A stretch of DNA of 64,000 nucleotides from Streptomyces puniciscabiei. GTDB taxonomy: Bacteria > Actinomycetota > Actinomycetes > Streptomycetales > Streptomycetaceae. The position numbers and the translations under genes were made by a program. Below the pieces are notes generated by a model. The model did not search any database. It was not told where the DNA came from and was given only the letters and a program-made list of their open reading frames with translations. The stretch covers positions 62,001 to 126,000 of the forward strand of contig NZ_VFNX01000002.1 of NCBI RefSeq assembly GCF_006715785.1, read 5' to 3'. Positions 26,050 through 34,974 of the stretch are shown in pieces; within the stretch, counting starts at the first letter, position 1, and every line of letters starts with the position of its first letter.

Positions 26050-26919
26050 TCAGGCGACGACGCGGGCGAGGAAGTCGTGGATGTGCTCGGTGATGGTCTC
26101 GAGGTGGCTTTCCAGGGCGAAGTGCCCGGACTCGAGGAGATGGATCTCGGCATCGGGCAGATCCTGGCGGAACGCCTCCGCGCCCGCGGGGCCGAAGATC
26201 GCGTCGTTGGCTCCCCATACCGCCAGCAGCGGGACCTGGGAGTCGCGGAAGTACTGGTGGACCTGCGGGTAGAGGTCCACGTTGGTGGGGTAGTCACGGA
26301 ACAGCTTCAGCTGGATCTCGTCGTTGCCGGGCCGGTCCAGCAGCGCCTGGTCGTGGACCCAGTTGTCGGGGCTGACCAGGCTGGGGTCGGCGACACCGTT
26401 CACGTACTGCCAGCGTGTGACTTCCGGAGTCAGGGCGCCCCGCATGGGAGCCTCGGTGTCCGGCCCCGGAGCCTTGGCGTAGGCGAACACGCCGTCCCAG
26501 AAGGGCTTGACGAAGCCCTCTTCGTAGGCGTTGCCGTTCTGGGTGATGATCGCGGTGATGCGGTGGGGTGCCTGGAGGGCGAGTCGCCAGCCGATGGGGG
26601 CGCCGTAGTCCTGCACGTACATCGCGAACCGGTCGATGCCCAGGTGCTGGAGCAGGCCGGAGGTGACCTCGGTGAGGGCGTCGAAGGTGTACGGGAAGTC
26701 CTGCAGGGTGGGCATCGCGGACTGGCCGAAGCCGATGTGGTCGGGAGCGATCACGTGGTAGCGGTCGGCCAGCGCCGGGATCAGATGGCGGAACATGTGC
26801 GAGCTGGTCGGAAAGCCGTGCAGAAGCACTACTACGGGTGCCGTCGGGTCGCCGGCCTCCCGGTAGAAGACCTCAAGACCGTCGGCGGTTGCGGTGCGGT
26901 GGTGGACTGCGGAAGCCAT
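26050..26919 (-). CDS. Alpha/beta hydrolase, haloalkane dehalogenase/epoxide hydrolase class
   Basis: 289 residues from ATG 26919. HGFPTSSHMFRHLIPAL carries the oxyanion HG, and Asp104 in YVQDYGAPIGW takes the nucleophile place, as in haloalkane dehalogenases and epoxide hydrolases rather than serine esterases. VWGANDAIFGPAG holds the second acid and LLESGHFALES the catalytic histidine. A cap domain lies between. Cytoplasmic. Two TAACC-N18-GGTTA sites precede it, the first overlapping the ribosome site, so it is probably repressed by the CGNR-type regulator encoded at 27885. Confidence 0.85.
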   Translation of the reverse strand: MASAVHHRTATADGLEVFYREAGDPTAPVVVLLHGFPTSSHMFRHLIPALADRYHVIAPDHIGFGQSAMPTLQDFPYTFDALTEVTSGLLQHLGIDRFAMYVQDYGAPIGWRLALQAPHRITAIITQNGNAYEEGFVKPFWDGVFAYAKAPGPDTEAPMRGALTPEVTRWQYVNGVADPSLVSPDNWVHDQALLDRPGNDEIQLKLFRDYPTNVDLYPQVHQYFRDSQVPLLAVWGANDAIFGPAGAEAFRQDLPDAEIHLLESGHFALESHLETITEHIHDFLARVVA

Positions 26920-26924
26920 GTATC

Positions 26925-27005
26925 TAACCTCTCTGAAAAGCTTTAGTGGTTATGTGTCCAGTCGAGCAAACTCGGCCTAACCTGTCAAGCATCATTTAGT
27001 GGTTA
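26925..27005. promoter_or_regulatory. Two TAACC-N18-GGTTA sites before the hydrolase
   Basis: Site 1 is 26925-26929 with 26948-26952, site 2 is 26978-26982 with 27001-27005. Each has exactly 18 bp between the half-sites, and TTTAGTGGTTA ends both. Site 1 covers the AGAGG ribosome site of the hydrolase. Confidence 0.75.
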
Positions 27006-27365
27006 GATTGCGATAGTGGTCGATGTGCCACCCTGCCCGGCGGCGGAACGTGGGCCTGCCTCAAGCCTCCGCCCGTGAACGGGCACCAGCCAGCTCACCG
27101 TCGGCCCCGGTCCCGCTCAGGCGGTAGGCGTATGCCCGTCTGGCTCCTGGTTCACCCGCGGCGCGGCAGCCCGGCTCTGTGGACGGTCGTGGCCGACCGG
27201 CTTGAACTGCCCGAGCCCCGGCTTGGCGGCCACGCGCGCTGCGTCCGGCGGCTCGCGCGGCCCGGACCGGTGAGCCCACGCGGCGCACGGGCCCGATAGC
27301 GCCGGACGGCGAGGCACAGGACGCAGAACTGTTCCGTGGGTACGGTCCGGAGTGGGCGTGCTTGA
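27006..27365. other. Stretch without a recognisable gene
   Basis: Only arginine-rich shadow frames are seen between the operator pair and the NhaA remnant. Confidence 0.4.
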
Positions 27366-27613
27366 CCCCTCTGCGTGCCGCGTGGAGGGCCTGCGTGAGC
27401 GTGGCGAGGTCGTGGGCACCGTGGCGCCGCTGTCCGTGGCGACGGCGTTCCCGCAGCTCACCCGGATCGAGTTCGCTGCGCGCCTCACACCGCCTGGTAG
27501 GTGGCAGGGAACGCATTGGACCAGATCAAGGCGGCCAAGAGCGCGGCCACCAGAGTCGCCGCTCTGCCCGCCTCACCGGCCAGCAGGCCCTTGAGGCGCT
27601 CGGCGACACGCAT
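27366..27613 (-). pseudogene. NhaA Na+/H+ antiporter remnant
   Basis: Two pieces on the minus strand: VAERLKGLLAGEAGRAATLV then AALLAALIWSNAFPATYQ (27613-27488), like the NhaA N-terminus with its first helix, and EARSELDPGELRERRR (about 27489-27440), like the cytoplasmic EARREFDLGELRERRR loop. The part between (helices 2 and 3) is deleted, and nothing follows. It sits between two operator pairs of one regulatory circuit. Confidence 0.55.
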
Positions 27614-27802
27614 CCCACGGATCGCCGAGACGCGGTCGTCAGATACGGCGGCCACCTTGTCGGCGGCCGCCACCAGACGCACCCCTTCGTGCTGCTGCAT
27701 CTGGGGGGCATCGGCGATGCCTTGGCACGCGATCACGGCCCTGTCTCTTCTGTCGCGACTGCTGACCGTCCGGCTGGTGTAGCGCCCGACCGAAACGAGC
27801 TC

Positions 27803-27875
27803 TAACCGATTAAATCTATTTCTCTGGTTACGTTGAGTGGAGTCGTGTAACCCGTCAAATGGTCCAATTCGGTTA
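27803..27875. promoter_or_regulatory. Two TAACC-N18-GGTTA sites before the CGNR regulator
   Basis: Site 3 is 27803-27807 with 27826-27830, site 4 is 27848-27852 with 27871-27875, again with exactly 18 bp between half-sites. Site 4 ends directly at the GGAGG of the regulator gene. Confidence 0.75.
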
Positions 27876-27884
27876 GGAGGTGCG

Positions 27885-28400
27885 ATGGTGATCGACCGAG
27901 AACAGCAAGAGGTGCTGCTGGAGCGCCTCAACAGCACGCCGTTGGTCAATGGTGTCGGCCAGGACCAGCTGGCAGATCCCGAAGCGGCCAGGTCCTGGCA
28001 GCAGGTCCACGGCGGCAGCGGCACCGTGGACGAACTCCGCAGTCTCGTGCGGGCGCGCGACGCCCTCCAGGATGTGGCGCGCGGCAACCGGCCCGCCACG
28101 TCGATGGCCCCGCTCCTGAAAGGGGTCGTCTCCCGCCCGCACGTCTCGTCTGCGGGGGTGTCGTGGGAGCTTGACGTTCCTGCGGAGCACCGGTTGGCGG
28201 TAGAAGCGATCTTGGCGTGGAACGGCGTACAGCAGACGATGCCCGGCCGCCTGCGGCCGTGCGCCAACCCGGACTGTCGGCGGTTCCTCATCGACCGCAG
28301 CAAGGCCAACAAGGCCCGCTGGTGTTCGATGGCCGAATGCGGCAACGGTATGAAGGCAAGACGCCACCACCAGCGCGCCCGCGACGCCGCAGCCGAGTAA
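27885..28400 (+). CDS. ABATE/CGNR zinc-finger transcriptional regulator
   Basis: 171 residues from ATG 27885, with GGAGG five bases upstream. The N-terminal region (LVNGVGQDQLADPEAARSW and LRSLVRARDALQ) fits the stress-response ABATE domain. The C-terminus has the CGNR zinc finger: RPCANPDCRRFLIDRS, then RWCSMAECGNGMKARRHHQR, with the four metal cysteines and the CGN motif. These are DNA-binding regulators. The same dyad precedes its own gene and the alpha/beta hydrolase, so it probably represses itself and the hydrolase. Confidence 0.85.
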   Translation: MVIDREQQEVLLERLNSTPLVNGVGQDQLADPEAARSWQQVHGGSGTVDELRSLVRARDALQDVARGNRPATSMAPLLKGVVSRPHVSSAGVSWELDVPAEHRLAVEAILAWNGVQQTMPGRLRPCANPDCRRFLIDRSKANKARWCSMAECGNGMKARRHHQRARDAAAE

Positions 28401-28468
28401 CGCCTCCGGCAGTCGTCTCGGCGCCGGTGAACAATCGGGTTAACCCACACCGGAAAGCAACGACGGAC

Positions 28469-28499
28469 GTGGCCATCGGCCGTCACGTCCGATGGCCAC
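28469..28499. terminator. Bidirectional hairpin between convergent genes
   Basis: GTGGCCATCGG (28469-28479) and CCGATGGCCAC (28489-28499) form a perfect 11-bp stem over a 9-base loop. It lies where the CGNR gene and the TMEM175-like gene converge. Confidence 0.65.
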
Positions 28500-29173
28500 G
28501 GTGGCGCCGACGCCTGACCTCGGTGATCTCGCCCGCCATGGGAAGCCAGTAGTAGAGGTTGAAGGCGGCGATCACGGCCACGCCGAGTAGGGGAAGCAGG
28601 GCCCCGAGCAGCGTTCCGGTAGCGAGCCAGCCAAGGGCGAGCCGGAAGCGACGGCTGATGGCTGCCACGCCGGCCGAATCGATGGTGTCGGTGAGCAGCC
28701 GACGATTCACGGCGGACGCAGCCCCAAGTGATGTTGAACAAGATCGCCAGGAGTTCGAAGGCGGCACCTTGGAGGACAACAGCAATGCGCTGCCCGTGTC
28801 CGTCGCGGAACGCCTGAGCCGGCACGGAAGCGGCGAATGGCAGGAACGCGACGTCCATCAGCAGCACGGTGTTCAGGAAGAGCACCACGCGGTCGACACT
28901 GCGGATGTCGTCGAACATGATGTGGTGGTTGGCCCACACCTGGCCGATCAGCATGAACGTAAGGACGTACGCCAGGTAGGACGGCCAGAGCGGGGCCAGG
29001 CCGTGCATCAGGTCGCGCGCGTCATGCGGCGGGCGGATCTCCAGCACAAGCAGCGTGATGGCGATGGCGATGACGCCGTCGCTGAAGGCGACCACCCGGG
29101 CAGGATCGCGCTCCACGCCGAACGACGTCGCTCCTCCTCCCGGTCCATCTGGTCCATGAACAGGCTCTCTCAT
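28483..29173 (-). pseudogene. TMEM175/DUF1211-family channel protein, frameshifted
   Basis: From ATG 29173 (GGAGG upstream) the frame reads RVVAFSDGVIAIAITLLVLE, the FSDGV-x-AIA-TLLVLEI signature of prokaryotic TMEM175 potassium channels, then LAYVLTFMLIGQVWANHHIM and LLMDVAFLPFAASVPAQAF. Near 28735 the frame changes to AVNRRLLTDTIDSAGV and LLGALLPLLGVAVIAAFNLY, the last helices. One base is lost or gained; otherwise it is complete. It may be a recent mutation or a base-call error. Confidence 0.8.
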
Positions 29174-29333
29174 TGCCCCAACCTCCGGCACCGGACGCTC
29201 CCACCTGCGCACTTGAGGACCGTTGTCCTAGCGCTGCAGGAACCAAAGAGCCCCAGCCGCCGCCGTCGACTCGAAGCCGCAATCGCATCTGCCGATCACT
29301 CTGCGCCATCCTGGTCAAGGCGGTGGCTTCACC

Positions 29334-29600
29334 TCACGAGCGACGAAAACCGCGCTCCTGCAGGGTCCATGCGTTGCCGTCGGGGTCGGAGAACTTGGCG
29401 AAGCTCGCGTAGTCGCGGCGCTCCGGGTCAACGCCGGGCTCGAAGCCGCCCTGCCACGCGTCGAGAGGTGCCTTGTGCCTGATCTCCCCGACATCGACGC
29501 CGCGCTCCACGAGCTCGGCCCGCGCCGCTTCGAGATCAGGGACCACCAAGTACAGGCCCTGCACCGAGCCAGGCTCGGCGTCGATGAGACCGACTCCGCT
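29334..29600 (-). pseudogene. Glyoxalase/VOC protein, N-terminus lost
   Basis: The last 90 residues of the frame read GLYLVVPDLEAARAELVERG, DYASFAKFSDPDGNAWTLQE and RGF, the C-terminal half of a VOC (glyoxalase/bleomycin-resistance) protein with its metal-site Glu. Upstream residues are not VOC-like, so one betaalphabetabetabeta half is missing. Confidence 0.7.
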
Positions 29601-29854
29601 CCATGTGATCAGTTGCGTGCGCACGGGGCAGTGCCACCGCCTCGTAAGCATGCAGGCCACGAATGATCCGCCCATAAAGAGTAAATAGGCACAACGTCCG
29701 CACTGCCCTCCGTGCGAAGAATCCCAGCGAATACACCAGGATTCGTGATCACGGAATCGCGGCGGCATTGGCACAGGAACTAGGATCGGCCCCAGCGCGC
29801 AGATCACAGCACCATGAGCGACTGCCCCGGCCGACCACCTGCAGGAGGTCCGCA

Positions 29855-31621
29855 ATGGCGACGCTGCTATCCGTCAACGTAGGACTGCCCAAGGACGTCT
29901 CCTGGCAAGGAAGGACCGTCCACACCGGGGCGTGGAAGGCCCCTGTCCAGGGCTGCCGCATGGTCCGGCGGCTGAACGTCGACGGAGACGGTCAAGGTGA
30001 CCTGGCCGGGCACGGCGGCGAAATGCGAGCCGTTCTCGTCTACCAGCTGCAGTCCTACCAGTACTGGCAAAAACAGCTCGGTCGCGACGACCTGACCTTC
30101 GGGATCTTCGGGGAGAACTTCACAGTCGACGGCCTGCCCGACGACGAAGTATGCATCGGTGACCGGTACCGCATCGGCGAAGCGGAATTCGAAGTCACCC
30201 AGCCCCGCGTCACCTGCTACCGCGTCGGCATGCGCCTGGGCGAACCCACCATGGCCTCCCTCCTGGTCGCCCACCACCGCCCAGGTTTCTACCTGCGCGT
30301 GATCACCGAGGGACATGTGCAGGCCGGCGACGAGATCACTCTCATCCGCAAGGGCCCGGAAGAACTCAGCGTCGCCGACACCGACGCACTGCTCTACCTG
30401 CCCAAACGCGACCCCGCGAAGCTGCGCAAAGCACTGAACATCCCCGCCCTCAGCCCCGGATGGCAGCAATCCTTCAACGATCTCGCCGCCGCCCAGCAGC
30501 CCAAACAAGAGCCGGGATGGCCGGGCGAACGCGCCAGCAACCAGCAGCCCAAGGAGGAACCGACGGGATGGCCGGGCTTCAAGACCATGCGCGTCGCCCG
30601 CATCGCCCCCGAGACCCCCACCGTCTCTTCGATCTACCTCGAGACCACCGACGGCACACCCCTACCCGAGGCCCGCCCGGGCCAGTACCTCTCCCTCCGC
30701 CTCGCCGTCGACGATCCCGCCCCCGCAGTTCGCAGCTACTCCCTGTCCTCCGCCCCCACAGCCGGCACCTACCGCATCAGCGTCAAACACGAGCCTCACG
30801 GGAAAGTCAGCAGCTACATTCATGCCACGCTGCGTCCCGGGGACCTCGTGGACATCGCCAGCCCCCGTGGAACGTTCGTACTCCACGAAGCCACCCGCCC
30901 GATCGCCCTCATCTCCGCCGGGATCGGTGCCACCCCTGTGCTCGCCATGCTTCACCAACTCGCCGCCACAAGAGACCCACGCCCCGTCTGGTGGATCCAC
31001 GTCGCCCATGACCGCGCTCACCACGCCTTCGCTGACGAGACACACGCGCTCCTGGCCCAACTCCCGCACGCTCACGAGCACATCTACTACACCGCCGAAG
31101 CCACACCACACCGCGACGAGCCCTACATCACGCAAAGGCGTCCGACTGCCCCGTCACTCACGGCCATGGGCATCCCCACCAGCGCCGACGCCTACCTCTG
31201 CGGACCACCCGCCTTCATGGAAGACCTCGGCAGCTTCCTGCGCGATCACGGCCTGCCCCCGGAACGGATCCATACGGAGCAATTCAGCGCCCTGCCAGCC
31301 ATCAACCCGGGCGTCACACCCACGGTCGCCGTGCGGCCGCACCAACCACCCGGTCCCGCGGGCACCGGACCGCTCATCACCTTCGCACGCAGCGGCATCA
31401 CCACTCCCTGGTCACCCTCGCACGCCTCGCTCCTCGATCTCGCCGAAGCCTGCGACATCCCCACCCGCTGGTCCTGCCGCACCGGCGTCTGCCACACCTG
31501 CATCACCCACCTCGTGGCGGGCGACATCACCTACACCACCCCACCCCTCGAACTCCCCGAAGCCGGCACCATCCTCGTCTGCTGCAGCCAACCCACCACC
31601 GAAGTCGTCCTCGACCTATAG
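29855..31621 (+). CDS. MOSC-reductase-2Fe-2S ferredoxin fusion
   Basis: 588 residues from ATG 29855 with AGGAGG upstream. Residues 1-225 are a YiiM-like MOSC domain (GDLAGHGGEMRAVLVYQLQS, FGENFTVDGL, VTQPRVTCYRVGMRLGEP with the reactive Cys). Residues about 245-480 are an FAD/NAD(P) reductase (RSYSLSS for FAD, GIGATPVLAML for NAD(P), YLCGPPAFM). Residues about 500-588 are a plant-type 2Fe-2S domain with C-x7-C-x4-C-x2-C and a late CC (CDIPTRWSCRTGVCHTC). It should pass electrons from NAD(P)H through FAD and iron-sulphur to the MOSC part, which in relatives handles molybdenum cofactor or N-hydroxylated compounds. A proline-rich duplicated linker (QQPK-EEP) joins the parts. Confidence 0.88.
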   Translation: MATLLSVNVGLPKDVSWQGRTVHTGAWKAPVQGCRMVRRLNVDGDGQGDLAGHGGEMRAVLVYQLQSYQYWQKQLGRDDLTFGIFGENFTVDGLPDDEVCIGDRYRIGEAEFEVTQPRVTCYRVGMRLGEPTMASLLVAHHRPGFYLRVITEGHVQAGDEITLIRKGPEELSVADTDALLYLPKRDPAKLRKALNIPALSPGWQQSFNDLAAAQQPKQEPGWPGERASNQQPKEEPTGWPGFKTMRVARIAPETPTVSSIYLETTDGTPLPEARPGQYLSLRLAVDDPAPAVRSYSLSSAPTAGTYRISVKHEPHGKVSSYIHATLRPGDLVDIASPRGTFVLHEATRPIALISAGIGATPVLAMLHQLAATRDPRPVWWIHVAHDRAHHAFADETHALLAQLPHAHEHIYYTAEATPHRDEPYITQRRPTAPSLTAMGIPTSADAYLCGPPAFMEDLGSFLRDHGLPPERIHTEQFSALPAINPGVTPTVAVRPHQPPGPAGTGPLITFARSGITTPWSPSHASLLDLAEACDIPTRWSCRTGVCHTCITHLVAGDITYTTPPLELPEAGTILVCCSQPTTEVVLDL

Positions 31622-31920
31622 CCGACCCTCAACTGCCCGGGCTGCCAGCCGCTGCTCCGCGCGGTGCCCTTTGAAACGTCCCGCACCTCGTCTGCTTGCC
31701 CGAGAGACCGAGCCTGCGGTCGCCCTACGCGCGAACGCAAGAGCGGCGCCACGGCCAGGCGGACTCAGGTAGGCGCGCACCGTGTCCTTGCCGCCGGCAT
31801 GAACGGGCCGTGATCGCCAAGGCCCCCTCGCGCGGGCGCCGGTTGCGGCAGCCACCGATCGTGACCGACGGTCTGTACTGACGACGCTCCGGCCGGCCGA
31901 GCAGAGCTTCTCGGCTCCCG

Positions 31921-32472
31921 TCAGGCGGGCGCCGGTACCCGGCCCCGCTGTACGACCATCATGGCCATGTCGTCGTTGAGCAGCCCGCCCGCGTACGCCC
32001 GAACGTCGGCGGTGATCTCCCGCAGGAGCGGCCCTGGGACACGTTCGGCCCACCTCAGTACGCGTTCGGCGAGCAGGTAGAAGGTCCCCTCGCTGTCGCG
32101 CGTCTCGATGACGCCGTCGGTGTAGAGCAGGATCCTGTCCCCGTCCTGGAAGGGGAAGGTCGCCGCCGTGTACACGGTCTCCGAGATGGCGCCGAGGCCG
32201 AGTGGTGGGGCGGGATGGGCCACATGGAGAGCGGTGGCGGTCTCGGCCGCACGGCACAGCAGCAGGGGCGGCGGATGCCCGCAGCTGATCATGTGGACCA
32301 CGGGTTCGTCGTCCGGGATGTCGAGCACCACGGCGGTCACGAAGCGTTCGGCGGCGTCGGGGTCGGATTCCCAGAACTCCGCGAGGCCCCAGGAGACCGC
32401 GTCCTCCACGTAGGCGACCAGTTCCGTCAGCGGGAGCTGAGGGTGGGCCGCCGCACGGAAAGCGCCCAGCAC
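31921..32472 (-). pseudogene. SpoIIE-type phosphatase, N-terminus lost
   Basis: The frame reads RFVTAVVLDIPDDEPVVHMI, SCGHPPPLLLCRA, PPLGLG, DGDRILLYTDGVIETRD and LLNDDMAMMVVQR, the last two thirds of a PP2C/SpoIIE domain. The first metal-binding segment (GGD-x-Y and GDVxGxG) is missing, so it should be inactive. The break at about 32472 abuts a cupin lipoprotein remnant, marking a deletion. Confidence 0.7.
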
Positions 32473-32479
32473 GATCGCT

Positions 32480-32720
32480 GTGTCGCTCGTCGGGCGGGAA
32501 GTCGACGATCGCCGAGGTGAACGTCTTGCCCTTCACGTTCGGCAGGGCCTGCTGGAGCAGCGGCTTGAGGGTTTGCGGGTGTCGATGACATGGCCGCGGG
32601 CGATGCCGCGGCCGCGGTTGTCGCCTTGGCGTGGGATGGCTGGTCCGAGGTCGAACATGCCGTGGCCGCAGCCAGCGCGGCGACGGCCAGGTTGCCGGCG
32701 GCGATTGGCATTCTGATCAC
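32480..32720 (-). pseudogene. Cupin-domain lipoprotein remnant
   Basis: GTG 32720 (AGGAG upstream) starts a signal peptide with lipobox-like ALAAATAC. After one frameshift near 32575 the text LKPLLQQALPNVKGKTFTSA and IVDFPPDERH follows, the start of a small secreted cupin domain. The metal-binding cupin motifs are lost where the SpoIIE remnant begins. Confidence 0.6.
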
Positions 32721-32735
32721 GATGGGTCTCCTGAT

Positions 32736-32840
32736 TCAGTCTTCCGTGACGCGGATGATCGTCTTACCCGGGGCGCGCTTGCCGGGGGCGAATGCGGAGG
32801 GTGCTTCGGCGAGTGGCCGCACATCGCCGACGAGGCAGTG
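32736..32840 (-). pseudogene. Quinone/alcohol oxidoreductase C-terminal remnant
   Basis: Minus-strand frame VGDVRPLAEAPSAFAPGKRA then PGKTIIRVTED and stop. This is the C-terminal end of zinc-type alcohol dehydrogenase or quinone oxidoreductase proteins (PGKTxIxV). Only about 35 codons remain, 16 bp before the cupin lipoprotein start. Confidence 0.5.
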
Positions 32841-33074
32841 ACCAAGTTCGCCTGTTCCGGTTCACACAACTCGTTCCGCATGAGGACAAGCCACGGCTCG
32901 CATCCGACAGGTCGTGTGCGTTCTGCCTCGCCCGAACGGTCTCGACACCCCCCTGCCTCCCGCCGGCGGCCGTCACAGTCCGGGGGCAGCGGCATCGAGA
33001 CGGCTTCGCGCCTGCCCTCGGTTGTCCACAGAGGCACCGGCGCGGTCGCGACGTGGTCGCGGGCCCAGACGGCG

Positions 33075-33160
33075 CTGCCGTCAGAGCAGGGCATGGCGGT
33101 GGCGGAGATCGCCGAGGTGACGTTCACCAGCGCGGGCCGGGCTCGCTTTACCCGGATGCT
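33075..33160 (+). pseudogene. Possible IS630 transposase N-terminal remnant
   Basis: Reads SEQGMAVAEIAEVTFTSAGR, close to the helix-turn-helix start of Streptomyces IS630-type transposases (EQGM-VA-IA-V-FTS-DRVR). Only about 28 codons are visible. Confidence 0.35.
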
Positions 33161-33492
33161 CGTCCCAGATCTGACGTTGATCCCGCGCTGTCCTGAGCGG
33201 ATTGCTCTACATCCGCTCAGGGGCTGTCGGCAAACAGATCCCTGCTTCCAGCTGCATGGATCCCTGTTGTGGTACAGGGCCACCGGAGATGGACGAGGCA
33301 AACCTGGCTGCGAAGTTCCAGGCGCTGTGAACGCGTCTGGACGAGCTCGGCATCGGCTGGCCATCGGGGCAGGGGTTCGGTGCTGCCTGTGCTGCCCCCG
33401 CCGCCCAACGCGCATGCGGAGCGCGCCCCGTCCGCACGGGCCGCGCCCTCCGTGTTGCACTCGGCGCGCGGCCGGGCCCCGCCCCTGCCTCC
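33161..33492. other. Gene-free stretch
   Basis: No coding motif or ribosome site on either strand between the IS630-like scrap and the ANTAR gene. Confidence 0.4.
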
Positions 33493-33834
33493 TCAGCGCA
33501 CCGGGCGGCCGCACATGGCGTCGTTCTCTCCGGTGGCGGCGGAGTCGCGGGCACGGGCCACCGCCGCGGACAGGGCCCGGCGCACACCGGCGGGCAACTG
33601 CCCGCCGGACGGCCAGTGCACCAGGTAACGCGCCACCTCTCGGAGTTTGATGTTCGTGTGCTGGGAGACCTCCCTGAGCACGTCCCAGCCCTGCTCGGGC
33701 CGGAGCCCGCCGACGGAGATGACCACGCCGATGGCCTGGTCGATCACGGCGTGCGAAACCACGGCTGTGCGCAGCTGGGTCACCTCCTCCTGAAGCGCCG
33801 CCAGCTCGTCCGTCCTCTCGTCGCCTTCGATCAT
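33493..33834 (-). CDS. ANTAR-domain protein
   Basis: 113 residues from ATG 33834. A coiled-coil start (ELAALQEEVTQLRTAV) leads into the ANTAR RNA-binding domain: SHAVIDQAIGVVISVGGLRP, GWDVLREVSQHTNIKLREVA and RYLV. ANTAR proteins bind paired hexaloop hairpins in leader RNA and prevent termination. The tail has about 35 polar residues. No sensor domain is attached, so a partner may give the signal. Divergent from an AraC gene. Confidence 0.85.
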   Translation of the reverse strand: MIEGDERTDELAALQEEVTQLRTAVVSHAVIDQAIGVVISVGGLRPEQGWDVLREVSQHTNIKLREVARYLVHWPSGGQLPAGVRRALSAAVARARDSAATGENDAMCGRPVR

Positions 33835-33967
33835 GCCGCTCACCCTCGACGCGACGCCCCCGCCTGCGCCAGCCACCAAGCGAACGACTTCGCAAGCATC
33901 CGGACGAAAAACGAAAATCACCTGGTCATCGCGACATGCTCGGCTGATTCGGGGGGAAGCGCGAGAC

Positions 33968-34921
33968 ATGGACACACTCACCTTCGACAGCACGGACCTG
34001 GAGGTCACGGAGGACTTCCTCAGTCGCGCCTACGCCCGGATGCGGATCGGCAGCAGCACCCCCGAAGCCGGCCGGGCCCTGATCCGGCGCACCGCCATCG
34101 CCCCGGTGAGTGTCGACGAACTCGCCCTCGACTTCGAGATGAGCTACTCGGTCACGCCGCTCGGGCGGATCTGCCTGTGCGTCGTGCACGAGGGAACCGT
34201 CCGGGACCATCGCTTCCAGGGCGCCGAGGACACCTTCGGGCCGGGTGACGTAGTGCTGTTCGCCCCGCCCGACCTGCCGTACTCCGGGCGCATCTGCCAC
34301 GCCCGTTACAACATCACGATGCTGGACCCGGCGCTGCTGGCCGAGGTGGCCGCCGGCCCCGACGATGCACGGCCGGTACGGCTGACCGGGCACCGGCCGC
34401 GCTCGGCGGCCGCGGCCGGTCACCTGAGCCGTACCATCGCCCACCTGCGGGATTCGGTGCTGGCCGACCCCGAGACCGCCGACCAGCCACTCATCGCCGC
34501 GACCGCCGCGCAGTACCTGGCGGCGAGTGTCCTGAACGCCTTCCCGAACACGGCCCTGCCCGAACCGACCGCGGCCGACCGCCACGACGCGCATCCCGCA
34601 ATGCTGCGCCGCGCGCTCGCCTACATCGACGACAACGCCGACCAGCCGATCACCGTCGCCGACATCGCCGCCGCGGCCCATGTGACCGTGCGCGCCCTGC
34701 AGTACGCCTTCCGGCGGCACCTGGACACCACCCCGCTGGCCCACCTGCGCCGGGTGCGGCTCGCCCACGCCCACCAGGACCTGGCGGCCGCCACACCGGA
34801 CAACGGGGAGAGCGTCACAGCCATCGCCGCCCGCTGGGGCTTCCACCACCCGGGACGCTTCGCCGCCCTCTACCGCGACACCTACCAGCGCACCCCCCAC
34901 ACCACCCTGACCGGCGGCTGA
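33968..34921 (+). CDS. AraC-family transcriptional regulator
   Basis: 317 residues from ATG 33968. The N-terminal region contains a cupin-like AraC-binding domain (SVDELALDFEMSYSVTPLGR; FGPGDVVLFAPPDLPYSG). The C-terminal 100 residues are the double HTH: ITVADIAAAAHVTVRALQYA, FRRHLDTTPLAHLRRVRLAH and ESVTAIAARWGFHHPGRFAA. The target is unclear: the neighbours are a divergent ANTAR gene and a broken sugar-nucleotide reductase. Confidence 0.85.
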   Translation: MDTLTFDSTDLEVTEDFLSRAYARMRIGSSTPEAGRALIRRTAIAPVSVDELALDFEMSYSVTPLGRICLCVVHEGTVRDHRFQGAEDTFGPGDVVLFAPPDLPYSGRICHARYNITMLDPALLAEVAAGPDDARPVRLTGHRPRSAAAAGHLSRTIAHLRDSVLADPETADQPLIAATAAQYLAASVLNAFPNTALPEPTAADRHDAHPAMLRRALAYIDDNADQPITVADIAAAAHVTVRALQYAFRRHLDTTPLAHLRRVRLAHAHQDLAAATPDNGESVTAIAARWGFHHPGRFAALYRDTYQRTPHTTLTGG

Positions 34922-34974
34922 GCGCGGGCGTGCTCCCGAAACGGCGGCGGGCACCGTTCCCGGACGCGACACCG

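Noticed and set aside
32717..33895. 392-codon open frame on the minus strand
   Set aside because: Low-complexity Arg/Gly-rich translation without motifs; it overlaps the ANTAR gene in another frame.
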